A stretch of 64,000 bases of DNA, from contig JACCLO010000012.1 of the NCBI GenBank assembly GCA_029448655.1, positions 930,001 through 994,000 of the forward strand. The letters are read 5' to 3'. The notes under the pieces were generated by a model, which was not told where the DNA came from, searched no databases, and worked only from the letters and a program-made list of their open reading frames with translations. A program made the position numbers and the translations under genes. Every line of letters starts with the position of its first letter. Position 1 is the stretch's first letter. The stretch comes from Wolfiporia cocos (Eukaryota; Basidiomycota; Agaricomycetes; Polyporales; Phaeolaceae). Positions 45,521-57,903 of the stretch are shown here, piece by piece.

Positions 45521-45764
45521 GTGATCGGTGGTGTACCGTGCATGGCCAAGGGGGAAGATCACTGCTAGGGGAGGGGAAGGTTGCTGGTTCGAGCCTGGAT
45601 AGAGGGACTTGGGCCAGACCTGTAAAATCCGTGACAGGGTTATGGTAAGTGTGCATATCTTGTGGTAATGGTCCTGGAAAAGGTCCTTATCTTGTGCTAA
45701 GCTTGAAATAGCATTTTCTAGTTCATTATGGGGCTTGGTATTGCACATACACAACATGGCAACC

Positions 45765-46309
45765 TGTTACGGATCGAATATCCGTTCAGCTGAAATAACT
45801 AAGTCGAGTTACTCAGCATATCGAGTAGCGCACTACTTGTCAGACTCAGCAGAGTCAAGTGTCGATATACAAGCTGCAGGCTTAATTGCTCAAGCCTTTG
45901 AGAATGAGTATAAGATCCTTGTAATTCAACAAGGTCGAGCTGAGGAACTCAACCAGTATTTACAGCAGGTTTTATACTATGATTCTGTAATCGGGGTCGT
46001 AGTGTCCTTGGTACTGCTACCACTAAGTCCATAAGGCTAGTGTGCTAAGATAACAAACACGAAGAGTTGCGGTTGAGCGCAACAAGAGGTGAAACACGAG
46101 AATCTGGTGGTTGGACACCTGATATCAGCTAGAACCAGATGTACTACGGGACTATGGGCATAGGGCTGTTGTACATGAAATGAGGGTCACCGCTTGAGTG
46201 GAGACCCCTAGAAATAAAGTGTGTGATAGAGCGGTTGAACGCTAAGTCCTCTCTCCCAGTGGAGTGTCAAGTAGTCGAGTATAGCGGATTATTCATATTG
46301 ACCGTAATA
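45765..46309 (+). mobile_element. Solo LTR, family 1, copy B
   Basis: Starts TGTTACGGATCGAATATCC, similar end to end to copies A and C. TATAAG is followed by CCTTGT-AATTCA-ACAAGG (45917-45934). The 3' end reads ACCGTAATA instead of GTAACA; a target duplication is not clear. Confidence 0.7.
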
Positions 46310-46931
46310 CCATGGGTGATTCAATATGTAATGTCACAGCTAATATTCATAACACACTGAAGTTACCATCAGATATGTAGCATTTTGTTTGGTGGGCCAA
46401 CAGGGGCTCACAGCAACATGGGCATCACAACCCCCCATTGGCCCATCCAGTGTTCCAGGTACATGGAAATTTTGTTAGTGGGCTGACTGGGGTTCATGGC
46501 AACATGGGCACCACAACCCCCCATTGGCCCACCCCATGTTCCAGGTACATGAAAATTTGCTGGGTGGGCTGACTGGGGGCTGCAGCAATATGGGCGCCAC
46601 AACCCCCCATCGGCCTGTAGAGAAAAGAATGTTGCAGAACTTGTGAGCACCTGAATGTGCTTGGCTTGAGCAAAGGGACTTCGTAGCTCATTGCAAATGC
46701 ATGAAGGAATAAGTACAGGCTCTGTGACTTGATCACTACCTACAGGCACCTAGTACAATCACCAGCACTTGTATTAACACCATGCACAGACTTCAACATG
46801 GCCCACCCCCATGTTCCAGCCACAAGGATCTGGTGGGCTAACTGGACATGCAGGCAATGAGGGATTTGTTGGTCAACATTGGCTCTGCTGGTATACAAGC
46901 CCATCATACCCATTGGTTGACTTGTCGCATG

Positions 46932-47574
46932 TCAGGGACTTACTTACTTGGTTGTAAGTGTTGCTGGTAGTCAACTAGACAAGTGGTAACAAGCTAGGTA
47001 GTAGCAGGTTACAAACGAGGTGAATAGTTCTAAGGCAACTACGCCTTAGAGGTCAAGCTTATATACATGGGTTGCAACGACCAGTAATGGTCTGCCCTAA
47101 AGCTAGACGGTCTGTGCATGAGCCAGTAATGGCAAGCGTGTGGTTGTTTGGGCACCAGGTAATGAGCGGCCCAATCATGTATGTGCTTTGGATGGTAGGT
47201 CCATGTTTGTGCTTTGTGGCAACAAACGTTAGTCAGCAGGTCAGGTGCATTTGCCCGGACCGCTGATATAAACCAGCTTAGTAGTGTGTTAAGACGCGTC
47301 TGGTTGTCAGGTGACCATGTAGGTCATGTGTACCTAACCTAGGCAAGGTTTGGGTGGCTTATAACTATACAGTTATATGATCTGGTACCGTGGTATAGCT
47401 TATCTAAGCTATTCTCATGGTCACGTGCTAATAAGCAATATTGTAGCCCCATAAGGAAACTATCATGTGATGCCTAAGCACCCATGTGGCATGTGATAGT
47501 TTAGGCGTAAAACGCGAAATATAATCCCAGACACGAGTCTTTTAGGTATGAAGACCTGGTAAAATCTGTGACAT
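46932..47574 (-). mobile_element. LTR-like element with TATA and 8-bp hairpin
   Basis: Plus strand begins TGTCAGGGAC and ends ATCTGTGACA. On the minus strand TATATAAG is followed by TCTAAGGC-GTAGTT-GCCTTAGA (47050-47029). Confidence 0.5.
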
Positions 47575-47605
47575 GACTGGTCATTCCATGTACAGTGACT
47601 ATCAT

Positions 47606-47840
47606 GGGCAAAATGTGACTCACACTTAAACCCATGCTAAGTGCTTCTAAAGCACCCTCTCTACGATCACCTACGCTCACTACACACCGCCATTACCGGT
47701 GGCTAGGATATATATGTATAAATGCTACGCTAATATATATAGGGGGTAGAGCACTATGTTCAGACTTCATTCTGAACTTGGTGCTCTTCCACCCGCCTCA
47801 CCCCAATTAGCTCTGTGGGCTATGGGTGGTCTTGTCATAA
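47606..47840 (+). mobile_element. LTR, family 4, direct repeat with 49831-50069
   Basis: About 235 bp similar to 49831-50069, both ending GGTCTTGTCA. TATATAT, then a two-tier stem: AGAGCAC (47748-47754) with GTGCTCT (47781-47787) and GTTCAGA (47758-47764) with TCTGAAC (47771-47777). The two LTRs may bound one element of about 2.5 kb with no readable gag/pol. Confidence 0.6.
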
Positions 47841-49830
47841 GTTCAGAATCCCCTACCAGGTTGCTCGTTCGATTGAATGGCCTTGGGGCTGGCTCTCGGG
47901 CACTATGGGCTGAGGCTAACTGTGGCCCACTAGTTGGCATACCCTATCTGAGCTCTGGGGCCTTAAACTCGAGTCTACAGTGAGGTAAAATCTCATGCCA
48001 ACCCCCTTGCACAGCAGGGACACAATGCCGACATGGCACCGTCGTCGCTACGCCATAAAAGTGGTAGACTCCCACATACAACACAGCACCCAACGCACAC
48101 CCCAGGCAGTACCCATTCACATAAAAAAGGAATACAAAACTGACAAAATAGAAAAAACCTACTATATGCCACAGATGTGCCAGTTGGATGCAATCGGCAT
48201 CATAACACACCAGTCACACTGCAACCAACACACACTATGCCAATGTGCCCTCCCAGCACATTAGCACCGGCGCCCCACTCCCTGCTTAGTCAGCAAAGGG
48301 AGCGCACCAATGCAAACCACCCTCACAGGCCAAGCTGCCTCATCTCAAGCCAAACAGCAGGACAACATAACACCTGCAACGCCCAGTGATGGCATAGCCT
48401 CACAGTGCCACCACACCCCAGTAGCTCCTAGAGCCCAGTAAAATGGGACACCGCCAATATGATGTGGTCCCATGGCAACAGCTTAGCAGCCCGCACCACT
48501 ATAGCATGCTCTTACAGGCTGCTACACTGACATCACCTCACCGCACATCAATACACCAGCGCCCCACTCCCTGCTTAGTCAGCAAAGAGAGCGCACCAAC
48601 ACGGCCCGCCCTCATAGGTCCTGTGTGCACACAGAGACTGCCCGCCTTCGCTGCAAAGTGTCGACAGCGCGTGTCTTGCTACAATGTAAGCAAGATGACA
48701 TACCGCCACCAGTGCAGAATGCTATGCTGCCACCAGTGCGGAACGCTATGCTGCCACCAGTGCAGAATGCCATGCCGCTACGTGCAGACTCACGATGCCG
48801 AAAGGCATATACACAAGATGGGGTGGTGCGCCCACTGCACCTACACAAGAGGCCTTGGGCCATACATTTACATGCACCCACGAACCATCTTGTGAACACC
48901 ACGCCAGCTGCGTACAAGGCCACTTACAGCGTGGTACGCAAACCACACACGTGCACATGCTAATTCCCCAGCACAAAGGTGAACACCACTCACAAAGACA
49001 AGCCCAGCCCATTACAACAATGCAGTGATGGTGAAGATGACACTGGATGGGGGTATCTACCACTGCTGGACACATGCTGGATGGGGGTAAATCCACCCCA
49101 TCCCTCACACTCTTTCACTGGCGAAACCCCAGCACACAACTACGTTCAACCACCGACCAACGCTACACACCAACAGTTCACCACCTTGGCGGGGGACATA
49201 ACCTACACAAAAAACACAGAAAATTGAAACCCACCCACCACCCCAGTCAAAACACCATCCCAGGAGCATCCTGGTCCATTGAGGATGATGTAATGGGCCA
49301 GGGGTAGGGTTGGAGGAGGGAACTGATGACCCAAGACAGGCAAAGCCCAAGAGACAAGGGCATGGCATGACAATGACCAAGGGAAGACTGAGGAGGGAAG
49401 CCCAAGGTACAAACAACAAGGAAGGGGACCAACCAAGGAGGCCAGACCGAGGACGAACAATGATGCATACCGAGTGAGGAGCTTGTGCGTAGAGCCACCA
49501 ATGAGGTGGGCTGAAGACTACGACTTTTTTCCCACCCTACTGCCCCCGTCAACTCACCTCTTGCCATGCAGATGCATTGGTAGAGATGGGGGTGCATAAC
49601 ACAAAAGTCACATTACAGACACTTCTACAGGCCAGCAGTAGTCTCCCCCCACCCTACAATATTTCTTTTACAGGTTGCTGGTGGTCTCCCACCACGCTAC
49701 ACACTTTCTTTACAGTGTTTACAGACTCACACTTATGCTGGCGGTACAGCCCCGCCTACATACATACAAAAACACAAGAAAATATAGGATAAGAATTTAG
49801 TGGCGAGACGACACACTAGAGATGGGGGTG
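47841..49830. other. Sequence between two family-4 LTRs
   Basis: C/A-rich, open in several frames but with no retroviral motif. Three exact-length 24-bp tandem units (GCCACCAGTGC(A/G)GAA…) lie at 48706-48777. Confidence 0.45.
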
Positions 49831-50069
49831 ATGTCACAGGCAAAATGTGACTCATGCTTAAACTCACACTAAGTGCTTCTAAAGCACCCTCTCTATGATC
49901 ACCTATGCTCACTACACAGTGCCATTACTGGTGGCTAGGATATATATGTATAAATGCTACACTAATATATATAGGGGGTAGAGTGCTATGTTCAGACTTC
50001 ATTCTGAACTTGGCGCTCTTCCGCCCGCCTCACCCCACTTAGCTCTGTGGGCTATGGGTGGTCTTGTCA
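49831..50069 (+). mobile_element. LTR, family 4, second of the direct pair
   Basis: Starts TGTCACAGGC, ends TCTTGTCA. Hairpin arms AGAGTGC (49980-49986) with GCGCTCT (50013-50019) keep pairing relative to the first copy. Confidence 0.65.
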
Positions 50070-50075
50070 GTGACT

Positions 50076-50261
50076 GAGGGACTTCAGTCATTTATCTTAA
50101 TCCGCCAACTGCCCTTCACTTAAGAAATGGCAGTTGTGAGCTAGGTTTGCATGCAGATTATTCTGCCGCAGTTAGCAGATTAATCTACTGTGACAATAAA
50201 ATGATAAGTCCAGAATTCGAACCAAAGGCCTCAGCACTGGTGAGAACAACAGCAATGCAGC
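50076..50261. mobile_element. Truncated tRNA-armed foldback element
   Basis: GAGGGACTTCAGTCA followed by one arm of the type-Y element including the B-box complement GAATTCGAACC. It ends abruptly at the border of the segmental duplication, where GGGTTTAGA begins. Confidence 0.65.
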
Positions 50262-50446
50262 ATTGACTTGGGTTTAGATGGCAGGATTGGTAACCATTGC
50301 GCGAGCGGAGAATGCATGGTCGCATAGCTTTCTTAAGCCATTCTTTCACTTCCTCGGGAATGAGACCACAACAGTACTGTTGTGAGTAGGGATTATCAGG
50401 TCAATCATTTATGTGTGAGCCCAAAGCATAGATATTCAGCATAGAG

Positions 50447-52599
50447 CTAATGGTAAGCCTGGAAGAACTTCTGCAATCCCTCTACTCCAAAGACAATCCC
50501 GCCAACGACCCCGTCAGGCCGCACTATCACGATAGTCGTAGTCGCAGAATCAGTCACATTATACCCATTGTAGGCGTGCCCATCACGATCGGTCACAATG
50601 TAGTCCGCATTCACGGATGTAGGATTGGTCGACGTGCCCTGCGGGTGAATTGCAACCGTCTTCATTCTGTCCGACGGATATTCCTTGACCGCATCTAGCA
50701 CCGCTCTAGTCTGCGTCGCGTCGCTCGAGAAGACAAGCACCGTATGGTACGTCACGCCAAAGATGCGGAACAGCTTCGTCGGCTCCGCATCAGGCTGCCT
50801 GCTGTCCACCAGACCCGGCGCATCTGGCGCACGGTCTCCTGCCCTCAATTTGCACGCACCGCCACCTTCTGCGCCGTACACGTCGATAGGCTGCGTATCT
50901 GCTGGGTGGACGTACGGCGTGCGCTCATCGCGTACAATCGGGCTCCAGCGATAGTTGATCCCGAGCTGCTTGAGCGATCCCCCCCGCTGCCACGCCTCTT
51001 CCGCACCTTCCCCGGTGCTTGTCGAGGCGCGTGTCTTCTGGAAGAGGTTAGTTGAAATCTTGAGCATGTGCGCGACGACGGGGAGGCGCTCCGTGGTGTA
51101 GGTGTCGAGTAGCGAAGGTGAGGCATGGTTCTTGATGACGAGGGCGAGCTTCCAGCCGAGGTTAACCTGCGTGACGGGCGGTCAGCAGGATGAGAGAGAG
51201 CGGAAGCGCAAGCATACCCCATCTTGAATACTTGTGTTCAAACCCTGTGGGTGCATGAGAACTATGCATTTGGCTGCGACTCGATGGCTTACCTGCCCGC
51301 CAGCTGGGCTGTGAACATGAGCTGCATCTCCAGCCAAGAAGACGCGTCCAACACTGAACTTGTCGACCATGCGGATGTTAGGCCTGTCATAATGTGAGGT
51401 GAATATCACAAAACTAAAGTACAAACTACCTCCAATCCGAAATGAAGACGATGTTGCCCAACTCGAAGTCATATCTGCCTGTCTGATCCCTAATATATTG
51501 GACCAGCGAGTCCCGGTCGGACATCAACTTATCATGGTCGAAATCTCCACCAACGGCGAACGAGGAGATTCCCTCGGTCTCCGTAGGTCGCAGCCCCACG
51601 CTGAGGTTGGTTGATCATCAGGACGAGGAATATTACAAGATGGGCTTCTGTACTCACAGTGTGCCTCCGAGGGTGCCCCACATATGCCATGACTATATAG
51701 AGTGATCATGTCAGTGAGTTGTAAGAGACTCCGACGAAAGCGTGCTCACATCGGGGCTCAAACCCTTCGACTCGATTTCACCAAAGATCAGATGATCGGA
51801 GTAGGTTTCGCCGAGGAACGTCACTCCCAGCTGCTTGCGCACGACACCTACCACCATGCAAATTATGTCATGGCATTGTTAGATCCAGACAGCCCACACC
51901 TTTAGCACCATCAGCTCCGATGAGCCAATCACACTGAATCATCTCTGGTATTTCTTTATCCCCGGACTTCTTTACAACATGCGCAACGACTCCATCCTCT
52001 CGCTGCTCATACATGCGCAGTTCGGTATTCAGCTCGATGCGCACTCCGAGCCTTTCAAGGTGCTCGCGCATGATGCCCTCTTGAAATGCTTGTCCCAACA
52101 ACCGAGCGCTGTTCTGCACGTTGATGAGTTTGAGCCAATGAGATGTATATAAAACGAGACGACTAACATGCGGGATTGCAGGTGTGTCCTCTTCAATTTC
52201 GGCCATACGGAACGTCTTGATCGGTTCAATCACGCCGGGCTTGTACATGTTGATGGGCACCGGTGGGATGCTCCGCTCCCAGATGTCAGGTAGGACACCG
52301 AGGAGATTGTAGTATTCGAGCGTCCTGGGCTGAATACATCCGGCATGTAAGTTTAAACTGGACGTGCATGACGGTGAAATGAAGAACCTGAATGCCTGCG
52401 CCGCGTTGACCAATGTGAAAGTGATCATCTTTCTGGATGATACGGATTGATATGCCGTTCTTGGCGAGGGTGAGAGCGGTCGCGAGAGCTGTGGGGCCGC
52501 CACCGACCTGGAGAACGATGGTATGAGATGTAAAGTGATTATTAGTAAACGAGGGGTAAAGCGTACGACGAGAACAGGTACTGATGCTTTGGACGACAT
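50447..52599 (-). CDS. FAD-dependent aromatic monooxygenase (phenol-hydroxylase type), copy 2
   Basis: Start ATG at 52599 (MSSKASVPVLV); same intron positions as copy 1 and all introns I checked are GT-AG, including GTGTGG where copy 1 has GCATGG. Keeps VGGGPTALATALTLAKNGIS, GAGIQPRTLEYY, CDWLIGADGAKG, VFLAGDAAHVHSPAGGQ and the C-terminal domain (PYVHPADTQPIDVYGAEGGG to FGVEGLQKFFQAYH). Reads intact. Amino-acid differences from copy 1 cluster near TRASTSTGEGAEEAWQRGG. Selection appears to have kept both copies in frame. Confidence 0.85.
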
Positions 52600-52873
52600 G
52601 GCTCTTCAAACCCTGCAGTTTCGATGTTGCGGAGCCGTATGATGTGGTCGACCTGCAGCCTGAGGACGGTGAAGGTGTTGCATATATACGTTTTTGTGGC
52701 GCAGACAATCCATAGATAAGATCCGTCACTTGCAAGTCTTCACGGCATATCTCCAGCCTAGGCCGACGAAAATTCCCATCGGCTGTTAGAGTCTGATGCA
52801 TACTCTCAAGAGATGCTGCGTAGCAATAAAGCCTCTACGACAGAATAGCTTTGTATGTATCCTCACTGCGTTT

Positions 52874-53069
52874 CCCGTGACTCCTGCCGCATGTGCACGG
52901 CTCAGCGGCCAGCGCAGCGGCGTCGGCCACTGCACACGCGTACGGACTGCACAGGGACATCTGTCCACGATATTTGCAATGTTTGAGCTGTCAAACCTTC
53001 GAGTGGAGTTCGCGAAGTCAAAAGCCGTCCCTACTGGCCTGCGCAGCTGCAGCCGAGGAGACGCGTACC
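52874..53069. promoter_or_regulatory. 196-bp upstream block, copy 2
   Basis: One base different from 25184-25379, about 275 bp upstream of the start codon. The rest of the upstream region has diverged more. Confidence 0.5.
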
Positions 53070-53103
53070 ACTTGGTGGCGGCGATCTAACTATAGTCGCT
53101 GAT

Positions 53104-53510
53104 GGCATGTGATAATCGCTGGAAGTACCTCGCGTGAAAGCCTTGAGTCACCACAAGCGCACGCGGCGCGACTGGGATTGTCGCCGCATGCTGAATGCTT
53201 TGGTCTGGAATCCGGCCAAGCTATTATTGATAGGGCGCGGTGAAATAGAGAGGGCTAATTAGCAGCTGCTAATTAACAGCTGTAGTTTACATGTAATTTA
53301 CGGTTAATAGAGATGCGCCTAAAGTTAGGTGTTAAATAGACAGAGCGGGTCGCCGCCGCCGCCGACCGCTTCATGTTGGGTTAGGACCCACAAGATCATT
53401 ATTAAATGAGATAGGAACCTGAGCAAGCGGGTGTTACAGTGCGTCTTGCGATCAAGATCTAATCGGTTATCCCAAATTAATGGCTGACGAGAGAACCATG
53501 TCAAACATAA
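53104..53510. other. Spacer
   Basis: No gene seen; a palindromic stretch AGCAGCTGCTAATTAACAGC lies near 53262. Confidence 0.35.
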
Positions 53511-56500
53511 CACCCAGTGAGAATTCCGGGTATTTAGATGTATCCTGGTGCACCCGGTACATCAGGATACTATTTGGACCATAGACTACATTAGGATACA
53601 CGGTAGACGCCTGAATAATGTAACTTACCTACTCCAAATACATCCAGATGTAATTAAGTTAGATGCCGGTACATTCAATCAAGGTTGCTAAGGACAGTTT
53701 AGCGGTGTATCATTCAATGTAGCTGAATATATCAGAATGTATTGAGATGTATCCTAATGTACACAAAAGTATCGATGTACGCTATCTGAATGCACCTACA
53801 ACATCTCCCAATCTACCCACCAATATCCATGCTCCCCTCATGCCTGCTCCCTATCCACACTCCCTGTCCCCACTCCCTGCTGTGGAAAACTTGTTTGTCA
53901 TGAGCACATCACGACCATGTGCCGTAATAGCTTAAGTACTGAGACCCACTGCTGCCAACAGAGTTGGCATTGTGCCCTTTTGGCACAATGGTTATTGCAT
54001 CATGGCTGGAAGCTTGTATTGGGTCCACACCAGCACGTGATATTGTTGGAAGTGCACGCACATCAGGCATGGCACACAGTTGCGATCCTGTCACCATGGT
54101 GAGAAAAAGGGAAGGCGGCGGAGTGAGCCCAGACCGGAAGGTGGTGCAATACGCACCTGTTTACAGAAAAGGAGGGTGCAGGGTATATAGTCAAGGAATG
54201 AAAATAATACCTTACATGTTAACTGAGATTCCATGACACTCAAACTAGAGGAATGCAGGGCAGTAGGGCATAGCTGAAATAGGTGCTGCCTGAATTGAAA
54301 CAAAACTGTCAGTTTTCCGTGCATTCAGAGAATTATTTCGATCTCAAATTCAACAGTGTATGAATGAGTTGTTTAAGGATATTTCGAAGTAATCAAATAT
54401 GTACCAGTCTGTTCACCACAGTGGTTACATCTTGCAATGAGAACAGTCATGTACTAGCTGAATGTAGATAGACAAGACAAAACTAGTAACTAAATGACTC
54501 ACAGGTGGTCATCTACTTACACATAGTTGTTTAGCTCCCCTTGAAGCCAGAGGGGATAGTGTCACCATACCAAGACCCAGAGGCCCACTAGATATGAGAA
54601 AAGCACAGGGAGAAGACAAGATAGAGATAGCATGCAGTGTGTTGTGGACCTGCTTATGTGTAGTGAGGGAAATAAAGTTCAAGGGGTGAGGGTATAGGTG
54701 AAGGAACCTAAAATGAGGCTATTAATGGAAAATGACATAGTGATACTAGTGCTGCAAGGTAAAAGCATTGCCAGAAAGGGATGTGGCTACAATGACATGG
54801 ATGGGAGCTGCGTCATTGGTGCAAACATGTCCAATATATGATGAACCTGACATGGACATGGATGGTGCACAATGCCTTCGCTACTCGAAAATTAGCGTCA
54901 CTGTAAGAGGTGCTTTCACCACAAAAGGAGAGATCTTCTTCTGGAATTGTTAACCACAGCCACAGAAAATGGTAGAGTTTCAGTCAATTATCTTAATCTG
55001 CCAACTGCCCTTCACTTAAGAAATCGCAGTTGCGAGCTAGGTTTGCACGCAGATTAATCTGCTAGCTGCGGCAGATTAATCTACTGTGACAATAAAATGG
55101 TACATCCAGGATTCGAACCAAGGACCTTAGTGCAGATCAGAATAAGAGCATCGCAGCATACATTAGCCAACTGAGCCACAGTGCAACCAGTGTCTGCCCC
55201 ATTTTAAGCAATATATAGAGTATTTTGTAAACTTCATTTTCGCAGTTTAACATCTTCCACAACACAAATACAAATGTAAATCAAGCTACCACTATCATTG
55301 ATTTCTTTATGCTTGTTGTAGCAGTTAGTTGCCTTGATGATTTGCGGAAATTGTGTGTAAAATTTGCGTTATATATATTTTGATTGGTCAAGGGTAACTG
55401 TTGCTACTATGGCTCAACTGGCTAATTATGCTGTGATGCTCTTATTCTGATCTGTGCTAAGGTCCTTGGTTCGAATCCTGGATGTACCATTTTATTGTCA
55501 CAGTAGATTAATCTGCCGCAGCTAGCAGATTAATCTGCGTGCAAACCTAGCTCGCAACTGCGATTTCTTAAGCGAAGGGCAGTTGGCAGATTAAGATAAT
55601 TGACTGAAGTCCCTCAGAAAATGCTCTAATCCAACTGGTATCCATTTATACAGGTATAGTGTAGCTGCAATGATTTTATCAAAATCAGGGGTATGGATGG
55701 ATGTGCAAACAGTAGTGCAGCGGTACAGAGGGCAGCGAGGACACATAGCACTGTAAGTGCATTAACCACAGCAATATGCACACGAATCTAGCTGCAACTC
55801 CCTTGCATGTACTGTGCTACAATATAAATGTGCCATAGACATTAGACACATGTAAGAATACCAGGACGCGATCAAACACACACCAAAACGACGCAGAACG
55901 CACCACAGAAAGCCAGCTGGTAGGCAGAATGCCCATCTGAGGTAGTTCAGCCACAGCTCGACCGATCGTGATCGGCCTCGATCATACTCGTACAGTGAAC
56001 CTTCGCTGGCTCATGCACAATCTGAAACGTCGCAAAAGCCCGGCGGGCACTATCTGGCTGCTCATCCAGTCGAAACAGGTACCACCTGATGCTTCCCTAG
56101 GCTCTCTAGCCTAGCTAGGTCTGGCCCAACCCCAGCTGCCTTCCTATAGTTTTTTCCATGTCTTTTCTCTCCAACCTCGGTGCACCACCCTAGATCTACA
56201 GGTGATCGGTCTCATAAAATAATTTGCTTGTGTTTCAGGACAATCTTCACCGTTTCAAGGCTCGTCTCTGGATTGTCTAGCTTGTAGGGTGCACACTCGA
56301 AATTTTTGGGCACTTAAAATGCTGTAGAAAATTTCGTGGCTCTCCATGTATTTAGGCGACGTGTAGATACGAGAAAATCATCGAATTCCGCCCAGACGAA
56401 GTCAGACGAAGGGCTGCGCTCGAGGCGTACGCTTAGGACTTAGGAAACCGGTCACAAATATTTTCGATCCGACTTCTATTATCTCCGCTCTATTCGACGC

Positions 56501-56872
56501 GCCGCCGCAGTTCTAGGTCGCTACAGGCTACATTCAACCGGTAAAACTACTCGACCTCAACCCCTCGAACACCTCGCCTATCCCGGCACATCCAGACCTT
56601 CCCGGAGAACCCGAGAGAAAATATTTCTCTGACGACAGTACACAATTGAGTCACACAGCCTTACGTGTATGCAATGTATGCAATTTTCATGCAACCTTAC
56701 CGTAAGATCTGTCATTCAATGGCATATGTCAATCTACAAGAAAGGTCACATGATCTGTAGATACATTTGGATTACATTGGATAGATTTCAATGCACTGAA
56801 CTTTTCTGGACAGATTTAGATACATCAGGATTCATTGAGATATATTTAACTATGTCGGGTTTTCACTGGGTG
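53511..56872. mobile_element. Candidate 3.4-kb element with CACCCAGTGA ends
   Basis: CACCCAGTGA at 53511 and TCACTGGGTG ending at 56872 are perfect complements. Both ends are followed inward by many copies of GGATACAT/ATGTATCC-like motifs (53536-53760; 56755-56850). No transposase is seen; a foldback element is inserted at 54972-55615. Flanks CATAA/CATTA do not give a clean duplication. Confidence 0.45.
54972..55615. mobile_element. Foldback element with tRNA-like arms (type Y), 644 bp
   Basis: Starts GTAGAGTTTCAGTCAATTAT, ends ACTGAAGTCCCTC; AGAAAATG on both sides (54964-54971, 55616-55623). Arms of about 220 bp are inverted copies. Each carries a tRNA-like unit reading toward its own end: the left arm on the minus strand has TGGCTCAGTTGG and GGTTCGAATCC, the right arm on the plus strand has TGGCTCAACTGG and GGTTCGAATCC (55416-55486), each followed by TTTTA. 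Confidence 0.85.
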
Positions 56873-57361
56873 CATTACATATAGCTGAGTTTGGAGCAGC
56901 ATGCCTCATAGAATCTCACACATGATCGACTTACTGACAAGACCACCCTGAGCCCTCAGAGCTAACTGGGGTGTGGTATCACAAACCGGCTTACTCCCAT
57001 AGGTGTGGTGAATCCTATGGTGATTGCCATTGTCAAAGATACCTGTGAGAGTAGTTGACGTAGGGGTGGTACTAGTCAAGCCACAGTCTAGTAGTCAAGG
57101 ACAAGGAGATGGGGCAGGGGATGTGCAGACAGAGCTAGCTTGTAGGCCCTAGGCCTAACAATGAGATTACTAGCTCTGAGGGGTAAACCACAGATCTATA
57201 GTCATTAAGTATATGGGTTGGTACTACTCTAGATACCCTTGCCCTAGTGTACTGTGTCTGTGTGCAGGCTGTAAGGCCATTGCTAAGACTGTCATTACTA
57301 ATGTATGTACACTAGTGTGTATGGAGATAGCAGGCACCAGTAATGGCACCTACCAAGCTCA
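56873..57361. other. Repeat-derived spacer
   Basis: Begins with family-4-like CTGACAAGACCACCC. No gene. Confidence 0.35.
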
Positions 57362-57903
57362 TGTTACGGATCAAATATCCGTTCAGCTGAATTAACTAAG
57401 TCAAGTTACTCAGCATATCAAGTAGTGCACTACTTGTTGGACTCCGCAGAGTCAGAGTGTTGATATACAAGCTGCAGGCTTAATTCCTCAAGCCTTTGAG
57501 AACGAGTATAAGATCCTTGTAATTCAACAAGGTCGAGCTGAGGAACTTGACCGGTATTTACATCAGATTATATACTGTGAACCTATAATTGGTCATAGTG
57601 TCCTTGGTACTGCTACCACTAAGTCTGTAAGGCTAGTGTACTGCGATAACAAATAGGAAGGGTTGCAGTTGAGCACAACAGTGACTGAAACGTAAGAAGT
57701 CCATGGTTAGACACAGGATATCAACTAGAACCTGATACGTCACAGGACTATGGGCATAGGGCTGTTGTACATGAAATGAGGATCCTCAGTTGAGTGGGGA
57801 ATCCCTAGAATAAGGTGCATGATAGAGTTGTTGAACACCAAGTCCCTCTCTCCAGTGAGGCATCAATAAAAGATATTTGTTAGTCCCTGTGCAGACCGTA
57901 ACA
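57362..57903 (+). mobile_element. Solo LTR, family 1, copy C
   Basis: 542 bp, TGTTACGGATC to GACCGTAACA; flanks GCTCA (57357-57361) and GCTAA (57904-57908). Same TATAAG plus CCTTGT…ACAAGG hairpin. Confidence 0.75.

Larger units (their letters stand above)
44175..46925. mobile_element. Element with inverted ends and inverted ~90-bp subterminal repeat arrays
   Basis: 44178-44310 (GTCAACCAATGGGTACAATG…) is the inverted counterpart of 46795-46925 (…CATACCCATTGGTTGAC). Inside each end are tandem units of roughly 90 bp with GGAACA(C/T)TGG, TGTACCT and CCAACCAAAA-like motifs (44275-44540 and 46380-46620). The middle has G-rich decayed repeats and LTRs. No transposase seen. Ends approximate. Confidence 0.5.
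50262..53103. repeat. Segmental duplication, copy 2 (direct repeat of 22484-25412)
   Basis: Same gene and flanks as copy 1. The junction with the truncated foldback element marks its left edge. Confidence 0.85.

Noticed and set aside
47606..50069. Complete autonomous LTR retrotransposon
   Set aside because: The two LTRs are in direct orientation, but no primer site, gag or pol motif is seen between them and the TSD is unclear.
55416..55500. tRNA gene
   Set aside because: A and B boxes are good, but the sequence recurs in inverted pairs inside mobile elements, and I could not fold a convincing acceptor stem and anticodon arm; treated as tRNA-derived.
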